Of a stretch of 64,000 nucleotides of DNA, positions 8,543-18,187 are shown piece after piece. Made by a program: the position numbers and the translations under genes. Each line of letters starts with the position of its first letter. Position 1 is the stretch's first letter. Source of the DNA: Verrucomicrobia bacterium SCGC AAA164-E04. GTDB taxonomy: Bacteria; Verrucomicrobiota; Verrucomicrobiia; Limisphaerales; AAA164-E04. Location: assembly GCA_000383715.1 (NCBI GenBank), contig KB911838.1, positions 255,655 through 319,654 of the forward strand. Direction: 5' to 3'. Below the pieces are notes generated by a model. That model had not been told where the DNA came from, searched no databases, and worked only from the letters and a program-made list of their open reading frames with translations.

Positions 8543-10480
8543 ATGAGAACGCTACTGTATTTATTTTGTTGCCTGCCTGGTTGGTTTGCAGTTGAACTCT
8601 CCGGCGCCTCCCTGTCATCGCCGGATGGCAATATTTCATTGAACTTCGAACTCAGGTCGCTGGGGGATCTGGATCATTGTCCTGTTTATGAAGTGTCCTA
8701 CCGAGGTGAACGCATTGTGAAACCTTCTCGTCTTGGTCTGGTGTTTGCAGGTGCCGATGCGTTGACTCACGATCTAAGCGTTCAATCCACTCAGTTCACT
8801 GAACACAACGGTCTGTGGAAGCCGGTTTATGGTGAGCGCAGTCAGGTGCAGGATCACTACAATCAGTTAAAAGTGTCGCTTTCACGTAGAGATGCTGGTG
8901 GCGTTATTCTGGAATGCATCTTCCGGTGCTACGATCAGGGTGTCGCCTTTTGTTATCGACTCCCCCGACAGGGCACCAGCGGAGCTATTCACATTGACGA
9001 AGAGCTTACGGAATTTGCGTTTGAAAATAATCACGCTGCCTGGTGCGTGTACTCAGCTCAAGGCAAGTATGTCTTGAAAACGATAGACACCATGGGGCGT
9101 GGTGTGGAACGGCCATTGACCTTGAAGACGCAAGAGGGTCGTTACATCGCCATTGCTGAAGCGGGTTTGGTTGATTATGCGCGGATGAGATTACGTCAAC
9201 ATGAAACGCGCCCTCATGCCATCGTCAGTGACTTGAGTGGCGATGTGATCGTTTCTCTACCGGCTGTCAGCCCCTGGCGCGTGATCCTGCTGGGGCAAAG
9301 TCCGGGTGAATTGCTGGAGAACAATGATTTGATCTTGAACCTCAATACGCCGAACGCGATTGAGGATTGTTCCTGGATTCGCCCCGGTAAAGTCATCCGA
9401 GAGGTAACGTTGACCACGCAGGGAGGTAAGGCCTGCGTGGATTTCGCCGTGGAGCATCAACTTCAATATGTGGAGTTTGATGCTGGGTGGTATGGACCGG
9501 AAAACAGTGAAGCTTCCGATGCGCGGACAGTGACTTTGGATCCTGCGCGTTCACCAGGGCCACTGGATCTACCGGAAGTGATTCGTTATGCCAGGGAACG
9601 TGACATCGGTATTTTATTATATGTCAACCGCAGGGCCCTGGAACGACAGCTCGACGAGCTTTTACCTTTGTATCGAGATTGGGGTATCAAGGGATTGAAG
9701 TATGGTTTTGTGAGCGTCGGAACCCAGAAGGCGACCGCCTGGCTGCACGAAGCGATCCGGAAAGCTGCAGATCACCAGTTAATGGTGGACGTGCATGACG
9801 AATATCGACCCACCGGATACAGCCGCACCTATCCGAATTTCATGACTCAGGAAGGCATTGGTGGTGATGAAACCGCGCCCTCCAATGAGCAAACCTTGAC
9901 CATACTGTTTACGCGGATGCTGGCCGGAGCAGGGGACAACACCCTTTGCTATTATGACGATCGAGTGATTCGAGACGCTTCGCATGCCTATCAGCTGGCC
10001 AAGGCCGTTTGTTTCTATAGTCCCTGGCAGTTTCTTTACTGGTATGACAGGCCTCCGGGATCGCCTCGACGCAAAGGCGGCGCCGGAGGGCAGAAGGGGG
10101 TGGTTGGTAATGAGCCGGAACTGGAATTTTATGATCATGTGCCGACTGTTTGGGATGATACCAAGGTCATGCATGGCGCGATTGGTGACTATGCGGTTTT
10201 GGCTCGAAGGAGTGGTGAAGATTGGTTTGTCGGTTGCATGAACAGCGGAGAGCCTCGGACCTTGTCCGTGCCGTTTCATTTTCTACCCGAGGGCAAAACC
10301 TATGTTGCTCATGTTTATTCCGATGACCCATCGGTCAAAACGAGAACACACGTGAGAATCGATCGTTACCGTGTGGATTCGAGAACCGTCTTTGAGACGT
10401 CAATGACGGCTCAAGGGGGGCAAGCCATCCGTCTTGTTCCTGCTAGACTAGAGGAGACTTATCCTTTCTACGGGCAATGA
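8543..10480 (+). CDS. Glycoside hydrolase family 97 protein
   Basis: This 645-residue protein has the GH97 layout. An N-terminal beta-sandwich starts after a short signal sequence (SSPDGNISLNFEL). A central TIM barrel carries FDAGWYG (312-318), HDEYRPTGYSRTYPN (418-432) and MTQEGIGGDE (434-443), and a C-terminal sheet domain follows. The family includes alpha-glucosidases (SusB) and alpha-galactosidases. At the position where retaining members are recalled to carry an aspartate nucleophile, this protein has Gly388 (LKYGFV). With glutamates 437 and 443 kept, an inverting, calcium-dependent mechanism is more likely, though assigned from memory. The product is probably periplasmic or secreted. 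Confidence 0.9.
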   Translation: MRTLLYLFCCLPGWFAVELSGASLSSPDGNISLNFELRSLGDLDHCPVYEVSYRGERIVKPSRLGLVFAGADALTHDLSVQSTQFTEHNGLWKPVYGERSQVQDHYNQLKVSLSRRDAGGVILECIFRCYDQGVAFCYRLPRQGTSGAIHIDEELTEFAFENNHAAWCVYSAQGKYVLKTIDTMGRGVERPLTLKTQEGRYIAIAEAGLVDYARMRLRQHETRPHAIVSDLSGDVIVSLPAVSPWRVILLGQSPGELLENNDLILNLNTPNAIEDCSWIRPGKVIREVTLTTQGGKACVDFAVEHQLQYVEFDAGWYGPENSEASDARTVTLDPARSPGPLDLPEVIRYARERDIGILLYVNRRALERQLDELLPLYRDWGIKGLKYGFVSVGTQKATAWLHEAIRKAADHQLMVDVHDEYRPTGYSRTYPNFMTQEGIGGDETAPSNEQTLTILFTRMLAGAGDNTLCYYDDRVIRDASHAYQLAKAVCFYSPWQFLYWYDRPPGSPRRKGGAGGQKGVVGNEPELEFYDHVPTVWDDTKVMHGAIGDYAVLARRSGEDWFVGCMNSGEPRTLSVPFHFLPEGKTYVAHVYSDDPSVKTRTHVRIDRYRVDSRTVFETSMTAQGGQAIRLVPARLEETYPFYGQ

Positions 10481-10538
10481 ACAAAAGATTTCCTCATGCA
10501 TTCTTTCAAGTAACTTCATTGCGCTCGAGACGTGGGAT

Positions 10539-12506
10539 TTAAATTGCTTTCCACTTTCTCAGATCTCCTTCGCGTATGGTTTGGCCCTCTTTATCGAGCT
10601 TTTCCAGCAGAGGGATTGCGATGCGTCGAGGGATTTCCAGAACCTGGCGCAGTGAACTCACGGAGGAAGGGCCCTGAGTGGTCAGGTGGTTTTTAATTTT
10701 GCGAAGATAGTCCTCGTGCACCGATTGAAGGACCAGAAGGTCCGTCCCGATTTCAACGACTTTGTTCATCCTGATGAGGCATCGAATGGCGTCTCCCGCA
10801 TCTTGAGATGTATCGTAGTGTTTTCGGGCTGGAGGTTCGTTGGGAGTCAGGGAGAGTTCCTTCAGGATCTGATCAGCGAGAGGTGCCAGTCGATCGGGCA
10901 GAGTCACACTGTGGCTCTGATGGCAGAGGCATTCTCCAGCTTGTTCAATCGCGTGTTCTTTTCCAAGGTCACGCAGCACCATGGGTAACAGATCCAGTGA
11001 AGGAAGCAATTTACCAAACTCCCTGCGCAGTGTTTCCAATGGAATTCCCGGCTTGTCGGGATGTGTTTGATGAAAAAGGATCACATGGTTGGCCATGACG
11101 GTGAGGTTGGTGTTCCACCATTGGGTATCCAGCAGCCAGTCACTTCGCTTGATGGCCTGTTTTGCTTTCACTAGCTTGGCCGCTTCTCTGGCCAATTGCT
11201 TGGCCGTCCATTGTCCCTTTGCAGCGAATGTGTCCAGTTGAATGCCATGATCTCTTGCGAGTCGTGCTCTCAGGTAGTCGTGAGCATCTCCTGAGCTTGA
11301 GGACAAATGGTTCAGGTATGTTTGCTGCTCCAGGTGACTCAGTTTTCGGTGGGAGCTGTCCGCATCCCAAATACGGCCTCCTCCCAGGGTTCCTTGCTGT
11401 GACCAATCGCGAAGTACGAATCGATCTCCCTCTACCGCAAACATGGGGCGCTCAAGCCGGATGCGGGCAGCTGTTCGGGTTCCAGGAGGCATGGGTTCAT
11501 GATTTGGAAAATGAATCCTGCCTGGAATGTTGTCTGATCCGATATGCACTCGGATGCGAGTGCCGCTCTTGATGCAACCGTTTATTGGATTACCGGGTTT
11601 GTCGAAACGTGAGGTGCGCTCCATGATGGCATCCAGACAAGTTGTGTTCTCTCCCAAACCGTCAATGGTGACAACCTGTCCACGCCCCACGGATGTGTTT
11701 GTAAACGCGTGTTCTTTTCGCAGCGTGGTTCCGGGTAAATTGAGAGCTGTGCGCATGCCGGGTGCGGCTGCCTTCTGCTTCGCATGATGGTGCTGAATCG
11801 ATCTGATTTTCGTTCGCAGATTTCCTGGTTGAACGCAAACGGATTGGTCGGTGGTGAAGGGAGCCCCGATCAGCGTGCCGGTAACCACGGTGCCCATGCC
11901 CTTGACTGAAAAACAGCGATCGACAGGCAGGCGTGGTTTGCCAAGATCAAGATGGGCAGGCTGCACTCTCAAGATGTCTGCCACAGCCTTTCCCAGTGCA
12001 TCGAATCCTTCATGCGTTTTGGTAGAAGTGGCAATGATGGGCGCTTCCTCAAAACGTGTTACCTTCAGTTCCTCACGGATCATTTCCATGACAAAATCCG
12101 CCTCACCTTCCGCAAGGTCCGATTTTGTCATGACCACGATCAGGTTGGGCACAGCCAGGTATTCCAGGATTTGAAAATGTTCTTCCGTCTGTGGCATCCA
12201 GCCATCATCTGCTGCGACGACCAAAAGACCAAGATCTACCCCCCCGACCCCGGAAATCATATTTTTCACGAAATCTTCGTGACCGGGCACATCCACGATT
12301 CCCAGGTCATACTGGGTGGACGGGTTTTCTGGATCCCGCAACAACCATTGAGCAAATCCGAGATCAATCGTGATACCCCTTCGTTTTTCTTCGGGTAAGC
12401 GGTCGGGATCCTCCTGCGTCAATGTCTTGACCAGGGCGCTCTTGCCATGATCGACATGTCCGGCCGTGGCGACAATGAATGGAATGGATCGTTTGGCTTC
12501 GTTCAT
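10539..12506 (-). CDS. selB: Selenocysteine-specific elongation factor SelB
   Basis: SelB brings selenocysteinyl-tRNA to the ribosome at UGA codons marked by a SECIS element. The 655 residues show the GTPase motifs GHVDHGKS (16-23), DVPGHED (72-78) and TKSD (127-130). EF-Tu-like domains 2-3 follow (GMGTVVTGTLIG), then C-terminal winged-helix repeats that bind SECIS RNA (from about residue 400). It starts inside the last codons of selA with a 4-base overlap, so the two are translationally coupled. Confidence 0.95.
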   Translation of the reverse strand: MNEAKRSIPFIVATAGHVDHGKSALVKTLTQEDPDRLPEEKRRGITIDLGFAQWLLRDPENPSTQYDLGIVDVPGHEDFVKNMISGVGGVDLGLLVVAADDGWMPQTEEHFQILEYLAVPNLIVVMTKSDLAEGEADFVMEMIREELKVTRFEEAPIIATSTKTHEGFDALGKAVADILRVQPAHLDLGKPRLPVDRCFSVKGMGTVVTGTLIGAPFTTDQSVCVQPGNLRTKIRSIQHHHAKQKAAAPGMRTALNLPGTTLRKEHAFTNTSVGRGQVVTIDGLGENTTCLDAIMERTSRFDKPGNPINGCIKSGTRIRVHIGSDNIPGRIHFPNHEPMPPGTRTAARIRLERPMFAVEGDRFVLRDWSQQGTLGGGRIWDADSSHRKLSHLEQQTYLNHLSSSSGDAHDYLRARLARDHGIQLDTFAAKGQWTAKQLAREAAKLVKAKQAIKRSDWLLDTQWWNTNLTVMANHVILFHQTHPDKPGIPLETLRREFGKLLPSLDLLPMVLRDLGKEHAIEQAGECLCHQSHSVTLPDRLAPLADQILKELSLTPNEPPARKHYDTSQDAGDAIRCLIRMNKVVEIGTDLLVLQSVHEDYLRKIKNHLTTQGPSSVSSLRQVLEIPRRIAIPLLEKLDKEGQTIREGDLRKWKAI

Positions 12507-13927
12507 GCTTCTTTTGATGAACGAAGGACGAGTTTCTCTTCAATTTGTTGGATGCATGCGGAGATGGTTTCGTCCTGATCAGAAAAGATCGTGCGAAGAT
12601 TCAATCGAAATGATCCTTGTTGCACATAGCCGATTACCGGTGGGTGGCATTCGCGGAATGATCTGGCAATGGTGTCCGGTTTGATACTCTGGATACTCAC
12701 CTCAATGGCAATCGAAGCCATGCGTGTTCGAGGCATGGTGCCTCCACCTACCTCAGAATCTGTTTCAATGATGTTCAAGTCGACGGTCCTGCAGTTGGAT
12801 GCTTTCAATATGGCGTCTGCGCGGTCTTTAAGGTTTTGTCTGGATTGGCTCAGCAATTCATAGGCAGGCAAGTCTGGAAGCTTGGGCGACTCGGGGTCGT
12901 TTTTGGATTCGAGATGTTTCTGCACAGTGAATTCCAAAGCACTCAGTACCATCTTATCTGGTCTCAAGGCACGGAAAAAAGGATTGGATTTCAAGCGTTC
13001 AATCCATGTTTCTTTCCCTACAATGATGCCTGCTTGAGGGCCTGCCATCAACTTATCTCCGCTGAAGCAAACCATGTCCGCTCCTTTTTGAACGATGGAT
13101 TCCGGAGTGGGTTCTTCTTCTATCCCAAAATGAGATGCTGTGTGGATCAAAGCGCCGCTGCCCAAATCGACTGCAAATGGTATTTGCTGGCTTTTGGCTA
13201 ATTCTGCCAAGTCCTTGATCGAAGCTGATTCGACAAATCCATCCATGTAAAAGTTGCTTTGATGGACCTTCAGTATGAGTGCTGTCTCGTCAGTGATTGA
13301 TTTCTTGTAATCATTGATATGAGTGCGGTTGGTTGTTCCGATCTCTTTCAATTGTAGCCCAGCTGATTCAAGGATCTCCGGAATGCGGAATCCACCACCG
13401 ATCTGGACAAGCTCACTTCTGGAAACCAGCACTTCGCGACGATCCTTTAATTTACAGGCACTTAGAATGAGGATCAATGCCGATGCACAATTGTTGACTA
13501 CAGTTGCCGATTCAGAACAGGTCAGGACCGCCAGCGCTTTTTCGACTAGAGCGCCACGCTTGCCGCGTTTGCCAGTGTTGAGGTCCAGTTCCAGACTGTT
13601 ATAGCCGATCAGACTTTGATTCACATGCACGCAGAGGTCCATGTGGAATGGGGCTCTTCCCATATTTGTATGTAGCACCACTCCAGTTGCGTTGATGACC
13701 GGTTGCAGATGGCCTTTTTCGATACGTTCAAGATGCGAACCTATGGCAGCTTCGATAAAGGCGGTATCGGGCAAAGAATGTTCTTGTTGCCAAACACGGA
13801 GAAGGTCCTGAATCAGTCTTTTTCGGAGTAAACGCGGAATAGGATACGAATCGGTTTTTCTTAACAGCGAATCGATGGATGGGGGTCTTCTTCTGTTGGA
13901 ATCTGACTGGTTCATCTGGAAACCCAT
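12503..13927 (-). CDS. selA: L-seryl-tRNA(Sec) selenium transferase SelA
   Basis: SelA is the PLP enzyme that converts seryl-tRNA(Sec) to selenocysteinyl-tRNA using selenophosphate. The PLP lysine is in CFSGDKLMAGPQAG, and other family marks are VINATGVVLHTNMGRAP and the GxGxRG-type loop. The ATG at 13927 is chosen; ATG 13915 is equally possible, and the frame is open further upstream only with non-ATG starts. Length (about 470 residues) fits the family. It is followed by selB with a 4-base overlap. No selC (tRNA-Sec) or selD gene was recognised nearby. Confidence 0.94.
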   Translation of the reverse strand: MGFQMNQSDSNRRRPPSIDSLLRKTDSYPIPRLLRKRLIQDLLRVWQQEHSLPDTAFIEAAIGSHLERIEKGHLQPVINATGVVLHTNMGRAPFHMDLCVHVNQSLIGYNSLELDLNTGKRGKRGALVEKALAVLTCSESATVVNNCASALILILSACKLKDRREVLVSRSELVQIGGGFRIPEILESAGLQLKEIGTTNRTHINDYKKSITDETALILKVHQSNFYMDGFVESASIKDLAELAKSQQIPFAVDLGSGALIHTASHFGIEEEPTPESIVQKGADMVCFSGDKLMAGPQAGIIVGKETWIERLKSNPFFRALRPDKMVLSALEFTVQKHLESKNDPESPKLPDLPAYELLSQSRQNLKDRADAILKASNCRTVDLNIIETDSEVGGGTMPRTRMASIAIEVSIQSIKPDTIARSFRECHPPVIGYVQQGSFRLNLRTIFSDQDETISACIQQIEEKLVLRSSKEA

Positions 13928-14083
13928 CACATCCGAAATTAGTTGTTTTGGCAATGCGTAAGAGGGAATTAACCTTCCTATGAGGGGTATCGAAACCAAG
14001 ATTCAAAACATACACGAGGAATTATGGGTAGATTTTTGTCTGGTGCTTGAATTTCAGCGATTGTTTGGGTAGTTTTTAAAAGA

Positions 14084-14989
14084 ATGTTAGATGACCGGCC
14101 ATACATGCAGTCCCCATACCATGCCCAAACAAAGTTTTCGGCGGTCGTGATACTCATTGTCATCTGTGCAGGCGTCTTCCTGCTTCAAATTTTTACCCAG
14201 CCCAGTAGTTCATCTCTAGTGAACTCGGTATGGGGTCAGTATTTTTACCTCAGCCAAATCGGTGTATCCCGCGGGTTTCTTTGGCAATTGATCACTTTTC
14301 AGTTCATTCATGGAAGCCTTCTGCACTTACTGTTTAATTGTTGGGCATTGTATCTCTTTGGGCGAAGTATTGAAGAATCGCAGGGCAAAGCTGGTTTTTT
14401 CAGAGTCTATTTTTTGTCAGGAGTCGCAGGCGGACTTTTGCATGTCATCATCGCCTGGGGTCTGAACGGTAATTCGGTCCCAATGTTAATGGTCGGGGCC
14501 TCAGCCGGTGTGTATGGACTCATTGCGGTGTTTGCCCGCCTCTGGCCTGATACACCCCTAACAATGTTCCCTATCCCTATCACCATCAAGGTGAAACATC
14601 TGTTCTTCATTCTCCTGGCGATTGCGGGTTTGGGACTGATCTTATCGCGGGGTAGCGGGGTTTCTCATGCGGGTCATTTTGGCGGAGCCATCGCGGGTCT
14701 GTTATACGTCTATTTCGCAATTGAGGGTAAAAAGGTGTCTTTCGCAATGTCATCAAGGCCTTCCCTGAGCAAAGTGCGCCAAGTTCACCCAGTGAGTAAA
14801 GTCGGCAGCGTGCTCAAGCGCGTGTCGAGGTCCAATAAAAACTCCTCCTCACTTACCGAAGAGGAATTCATCACTCGGAAAGTCGATCCAATTCTTGAAA
14901 AGATTTCTGCTCACGGAATCCACAGCCTCACCGAGAGTGAGCGGAAAATACTCGAATCGGCTCGATCTCGCCTCAAAGGACGATTATAG
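14084..14989 (+). CDS. Rhomboid family intramembrane serine protease
   Basis: The 301-residue protein has about six membrane segments and the rhomboid catalytic dyad: S140 in GASAG and H198 in HAGHFGGAIAG. It also has the loop-1 region (GRSIEESQGKAGF) and an HGSLLHLLFN helix. The C-terminal tail (DPILEKISAHGIHSLTESERKILE) is the short cytoplasmic motif seen in many PVC and Bacteroidota rhomboids. It cleaves transmembrane segments of other proteins; its targets are unknown. It is divergent from selA. An ATG at 14105 is a possible later start. Confidence 0.9.
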   Translation: MLDDRPYMQSPYHAQTKFSAVVILIVICAGVFLLQIFTQPSSSSLVNSVWGQYFYLSQIGVSRGFLWQLITFQFIHGSLLHLLFNCWALYLFGRSIEESQGKAGFFRVYFLSGVAGGLLHVIIAWGLNGNSVPMLMVGASAGVYGLIAVFARLWPDTPLTMFPIPITIKVKHLFFILLAIAGLGLILSRGSGVSHAGHFGGAIAGLLYVYFAIEGKKVSFAMSSRPSLSKVRQVHPVSKVGSVLKRVSRSNKNSSSLTEEEFITRKVDPILEKISAHGIHSLTESERKILESARSRLKGRL

Positions 14990-15092
14990 AACTCCAAGAT
15001 CATTCTATTTGTTCTCATTTACAAAGGTAGCTTTCTGAAGTGAGCATACTGAGAGCTCACAACAAACGAACCTTGAATCGAGGAGCACTGTC

Positions 15093-16814
15093 ATGAATTT
15101 ATTCCCTGTCTTAGGGCGTGAACTGCAGATCAGCGCCAGAAAACCGCTCACTCATCGATTAAGAGTGGTGATTGTATTTGTCTGCCTTGCGTTTTGTGGA
15201 AGGACACTCTTCCCCTCTTCCCGCATGGGAAACATGGGAGCAGGACAAGGAATCAATCTCTTTCTCACACTCACTGTCATTGCGGTTCTTTTCAGCGCAT
15301 TTGCGGGTGTGTTTGTCTGCTCTGACAGTCTGAGCCGAGAAAAACGAGATGGCACGCTTGAATTATTGTTTCTCACCAATCTGCGACCAATCGACGTGGT
15401 GTTTGGAAAACTCTTTGCGCACGGATTGAATTTGTTTTACGGATTGCTTGCCTTCGTGCCCATCCTTGCGATGACTCTTCAAATGGGTGGGGTAAGTCTG
15501 GCCTTGGTGGGAAAAACGGTGCTTGTCCTCTTAAATTGTCTCTTCTTGTCGATCGCGGTTGGTATATTTGTTTCATCCATCAGCAAGGATGAGCGAAAAG
15601 CGCTCTGGGCCTCCATTGGCTTGTTATTCATCATCTATGTCGGTCCTTACATTTTGATTGAGTACGCGTCGCAGAACTTGGAATGGGGATTTGAGGCTTC
15701 TGCCCGCCTGTTATCCTTTATCTCTCCCCTGACGGCTATGAACCTTATCTTGGATGGCGGTTTTAATCGTCTTCCGACCTCCGGTTTGCGTGGATTGAAC
15801 GCGGGTGGCATGGGTTTTTATATTGCCCTGTTGGTGCCCCACCTTCTTGGCTGGTTCCTTCTATATCGCTCAGGACGTTCTATTGCCAGGTTGGCTTCAG
15901 ATAGCCCGCGCTCGACCTGGTTTGACGCTATTCGGGAGCGTTGGCACTACTTTCTGTTTGGGCGAGGAGAACAAAGGAGGGTTCATCGACAATGGTTGCT
16001 GGATCATCATCCGATGACGTGGATGGTCATGCGGGAAAAGTTGAAGCTGAAGTATGTCTGGACCTTCGTCGTCTCGGTTCTGTTCATCTGGGTGATGGGC
16101 TATATGTTCAATGGAGAAATCATGGCCGAACCCACCTTGCTGATCTCACTGGGAACGTTTGTTCATTTTTTCCTCAAAATATGGGTGGCCTCGGAGGCTG
16201 CTTCGGCCATTGCTGAGGATCGCAGAACAGGTGCTCTGGAATTGGTCGTCACGACTCCTCTGGGTGCTCATGGAATCGTTCATGGCATTTTCAAGGCCTC
16301 ATTGCTTCAATTCTGGAAACCCGTCTTATTGTTAGTGGTGGCCGAGGTGCTTCTGGTCTGCACGATTGTGGCTCCTGGGCATGATCAGGACATGTCGCTG
16401 CTCCGTTTTCAATACCTGGCGGCCATCGGTATGCTGGTGGTAGACATGGTGTCGATTGGATGGGTTGCCATCTGGCATGCACTGAAAACGGGTAGTTCGC
16501 ACAAAGCCATAGGGCGCTCGGTGGTATGGATGCTGGCTTTGCCCTGGGTAATTTACTTCTTCGGATTTCAAACATGGGACATGGTCTGGAAGCCTGCTGT
16601 GAGCCACATTAACTATTGGCTTCATGATGTGGTTTCACCCACTCAAGACCAGCGTAATGACATCAAGTTCCTTCACCAGTCAGGCCATATTGTCTTCTGG
16701 TGCCTGATTGGACTGGCTTGGAATTTCTGGTATGCCTGGCGCCGAACACGCCGCCGGGTGCTGAGCCGGTTTCAAACCATGGTTTCAGAATCGAGTCTTG
16801 AGGGGAAATCATGA
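15093..16814 (+). CDS. ABC-2 type transporter permease
   Basis: This 573-residue protein has two groups of predicted membrane helices. The first half contains the ABC-2 pattern SLSREKRDGTLELLFLTNLRPIDVVFGKL, and the second half repeats it as IAEDRRTGALELVVTTPLG, so the protein is probably two fused permease units. A GGAG site lies 8 bases before the ATG. Such permeases export lipids, peptides or antibiotics with a separate ATPase, but no ABC ATPase gene is adjacent. The stop overlaps an ATG (ATGA) that opens the damaged region downstream. Confidence 0.8.
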   Translation: MNLFPVLGRELQISARKPLTHRLRVVIVFVCLAFCGRTLFPSSRMGNMGAGQGINLFLTLTVIAVLFSAFAGVFVCSDSLSREKRDGTLELLFLTNLRPIDVVFGKLFAHGLNLFYGLLAFVPILAMTLQMGGVSLALVGKTVLVLLNCLFLSIAVGIFVSSISKDERKALWASIGLLFIIYVGPYILIEYASQNLEWGFEASARLLSFISPLTAMNLILDGGFNRLPTSGLRGLNAGGMGFYIALLVPHLLGWFLLYRSGRSIARLASDSPRSTWFDAIRERWHYFLFGRGEQRRVHRQWLLDHHPMTWMVMREKLKLKYVWTFVVSVLFIWVMGYMFNGEIMAEPTLLISLGTFVHFFLKIWVASEAASAIAEDRRTGALELVVTTPLGAHGIVHGIFKASLLQFWKPVLLLVVAEVLLVCTIVAPGHDQDMSLLRFQYLAAIGMLVVDMVSIGWVAIWHALKTGSSHKAIGRSVVWMLALPWVIYFFGFQTWDMVWKPAVSHINYWLHDVVSPTQDQRNDIKFLHQSGHIVFWCLIGLAWNFWYAWRRTRRRVLSRFQTMVSESSLEGKS

Positions 16815-17271
16815 AACAAGTGACTCCTTGCAAGACAGTGGCCAGAGTCATGCTTGCATTGGATAATGGTGGGCGATTTTTCAATTTGTTGACCGCGCTT
16901 GAGATGACGAAATTTCACAAAGCGAGGTTTCCAAAGCCGCTTGGATATCAGGGGGGGCAGATCAGTGCCTTGCTTTTTTCCAGTCAGTCATTGGAGGCTT
17001 ATCTGCCAAGGATCAAGCCTCGCTCATTGATCATCCGACGGGGAAAATGCGCGATCGATTGCGGTATTCATCTGTCGGAAACATTCCAACCTCTCAATTC
17101 AGGCGGAGTTTTGAACTCAATCTGCCGTTGATTATCGAGGGATATCCTGCTTTTACGGTAAATCGCAACCAGGTCACGAGATGGGTGATGGTGCCCATAA
17201 CGGCTAATAACACGACGGCAATGTTGATGATTCCGATCACTGAGCAATTTGATATCTACGAAGGTTTTTAA
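16811..17271 (+). pseudogene. Probable frameshifted remnant following the ABC permease
   Basis: An ATG overlapping the permease stop starts a frame reading VMLALDNGGRFFNLLTALE. At about 16900 coding-like sequence moves to another frame (DDEISQSEVSKAAW, then SAKDQASLIDH) and runs to a TAA at 17271. The junction resembles an EF-hand-type loop, so an EF-hand-like protein that lost its frame is possible. Neither frame has a recognised family. On the minus strand, 17120-17265 also reads as a hydrophobic peptide, so the identity is uncertain. From 17272 to 17545 nothing convincing is seen. Confidence 0.3.
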
Positions 17272-17545
17272 CATGTGGACAAGACCCGGGCCGAGCGATG
17301 ATCACCGTGCTTACCAAGGTCAGGGGAGGGCAGTAAAGCTGGAGGGGGATCCTGTGGCTTTTGCTCTTACTGTCAAGGAAATGGAAGTCAAACGACTTCC
17401 GGAAATCAAAGGTCATCCATGTCGAGGCAGGTTATCATGCTCGTAAGATAGACTGATTCATTTGTGGGGAATTTGAGCTGTTCTTCAAAACGTTCTCCAA
17501 ATATCGCTTGCACCAAGGTGTTCAACTCATCAAATTGTCATCAAC

Positions 17546-18133
17546 ATGATGCAATTGAATAAGGAATCAGAAGAATCAAAACCAGTTGTTCCCAATAAAG
17601 TATTTGAATCCCTGTCGAAACAGCGGACGATCACCCTCTTTGGTGAAATCAATCAGGATTTAGCCGAAAAGGTGACGCAGGCCCTCCTGTTTCTGGACCA
17701 CGAATCAAACGATCCCATCAAAGTGATCATCAATTCTCAGGGCGGACACGTCGAATCGGGGGACACGATCTTCGACATGATTCGTTTTGTGAAGTCCAGA
17801 GTTTATGTCATTGGCACGGGGTGGGTGGCCAGCGCAGGAGCTTTGATTTACGCTGCCCCCCCTAAGAAATATCGTTTGAGTCTGCCCAGCACTCGCTTCA
17901 TGTTACATCAGCCAATGGGCGGCGTAGGTGGTTCAGCTTCCGATGCTGAAATCGAAGCACGCGAAATCATCAAAATGCGGGAAAGGCTGAACCAGACTTT
18001 CGCAGATCAGACCGGACAGCCTATTGAAAAAATAAAACAGGATAGTGACCGCAATTTCTGGATGGATCCCAAGGAAGCCATGGACTACGGATTGGTAGGC
18101 AAAGTCATCAAGACCATAGGTGACTTGCCTTGA
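17546..18133 (+). CDS. clpP: ATP-dependent Clp protease proteolytic subunit
   Basis: The 195 residues give the ClpP serine peptidase fold with the catalytic triad S96 (GWVASAGAL), H121 (FMLHQPMGG) and D168 (QDSDRNFWM). The usual motif around the serine is MASMGA; here it is VASAGA, and the region after His has GGVGGSASD instead of QGxxxGQAxD. It therefore belongs to a ClpP2-like variant rather than housekeeping ClpP1. It works with ClpX or ClpA ATPases, none of which is in this window. No Shine-Dalgarno sequence is evident before the ATG. Confidence 0.9.
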   Translation: MMQLNKESEESKPVVPNKVFESLSKQRTITLFGEINQDLAEKVTQALLFLDHESNDPIKVIINSQGGHVESGDTIFDMIRFVKSRVYVIGTGWVASAGALIYAAPPKKYRLSLPSTRFMLHQPMGGVGGSASDAEIEAREIIKMRERLNQTFADQTGQPIEKIKQDSDRNFWMDPKEAMDYGLVGKVIKTIGDLP

Positions 18134-18187
18134 CCCATCGTTCAGCGGAGTCTTCTTTTGCAATGGTTGCCTGAATAAAAGTTTGCT

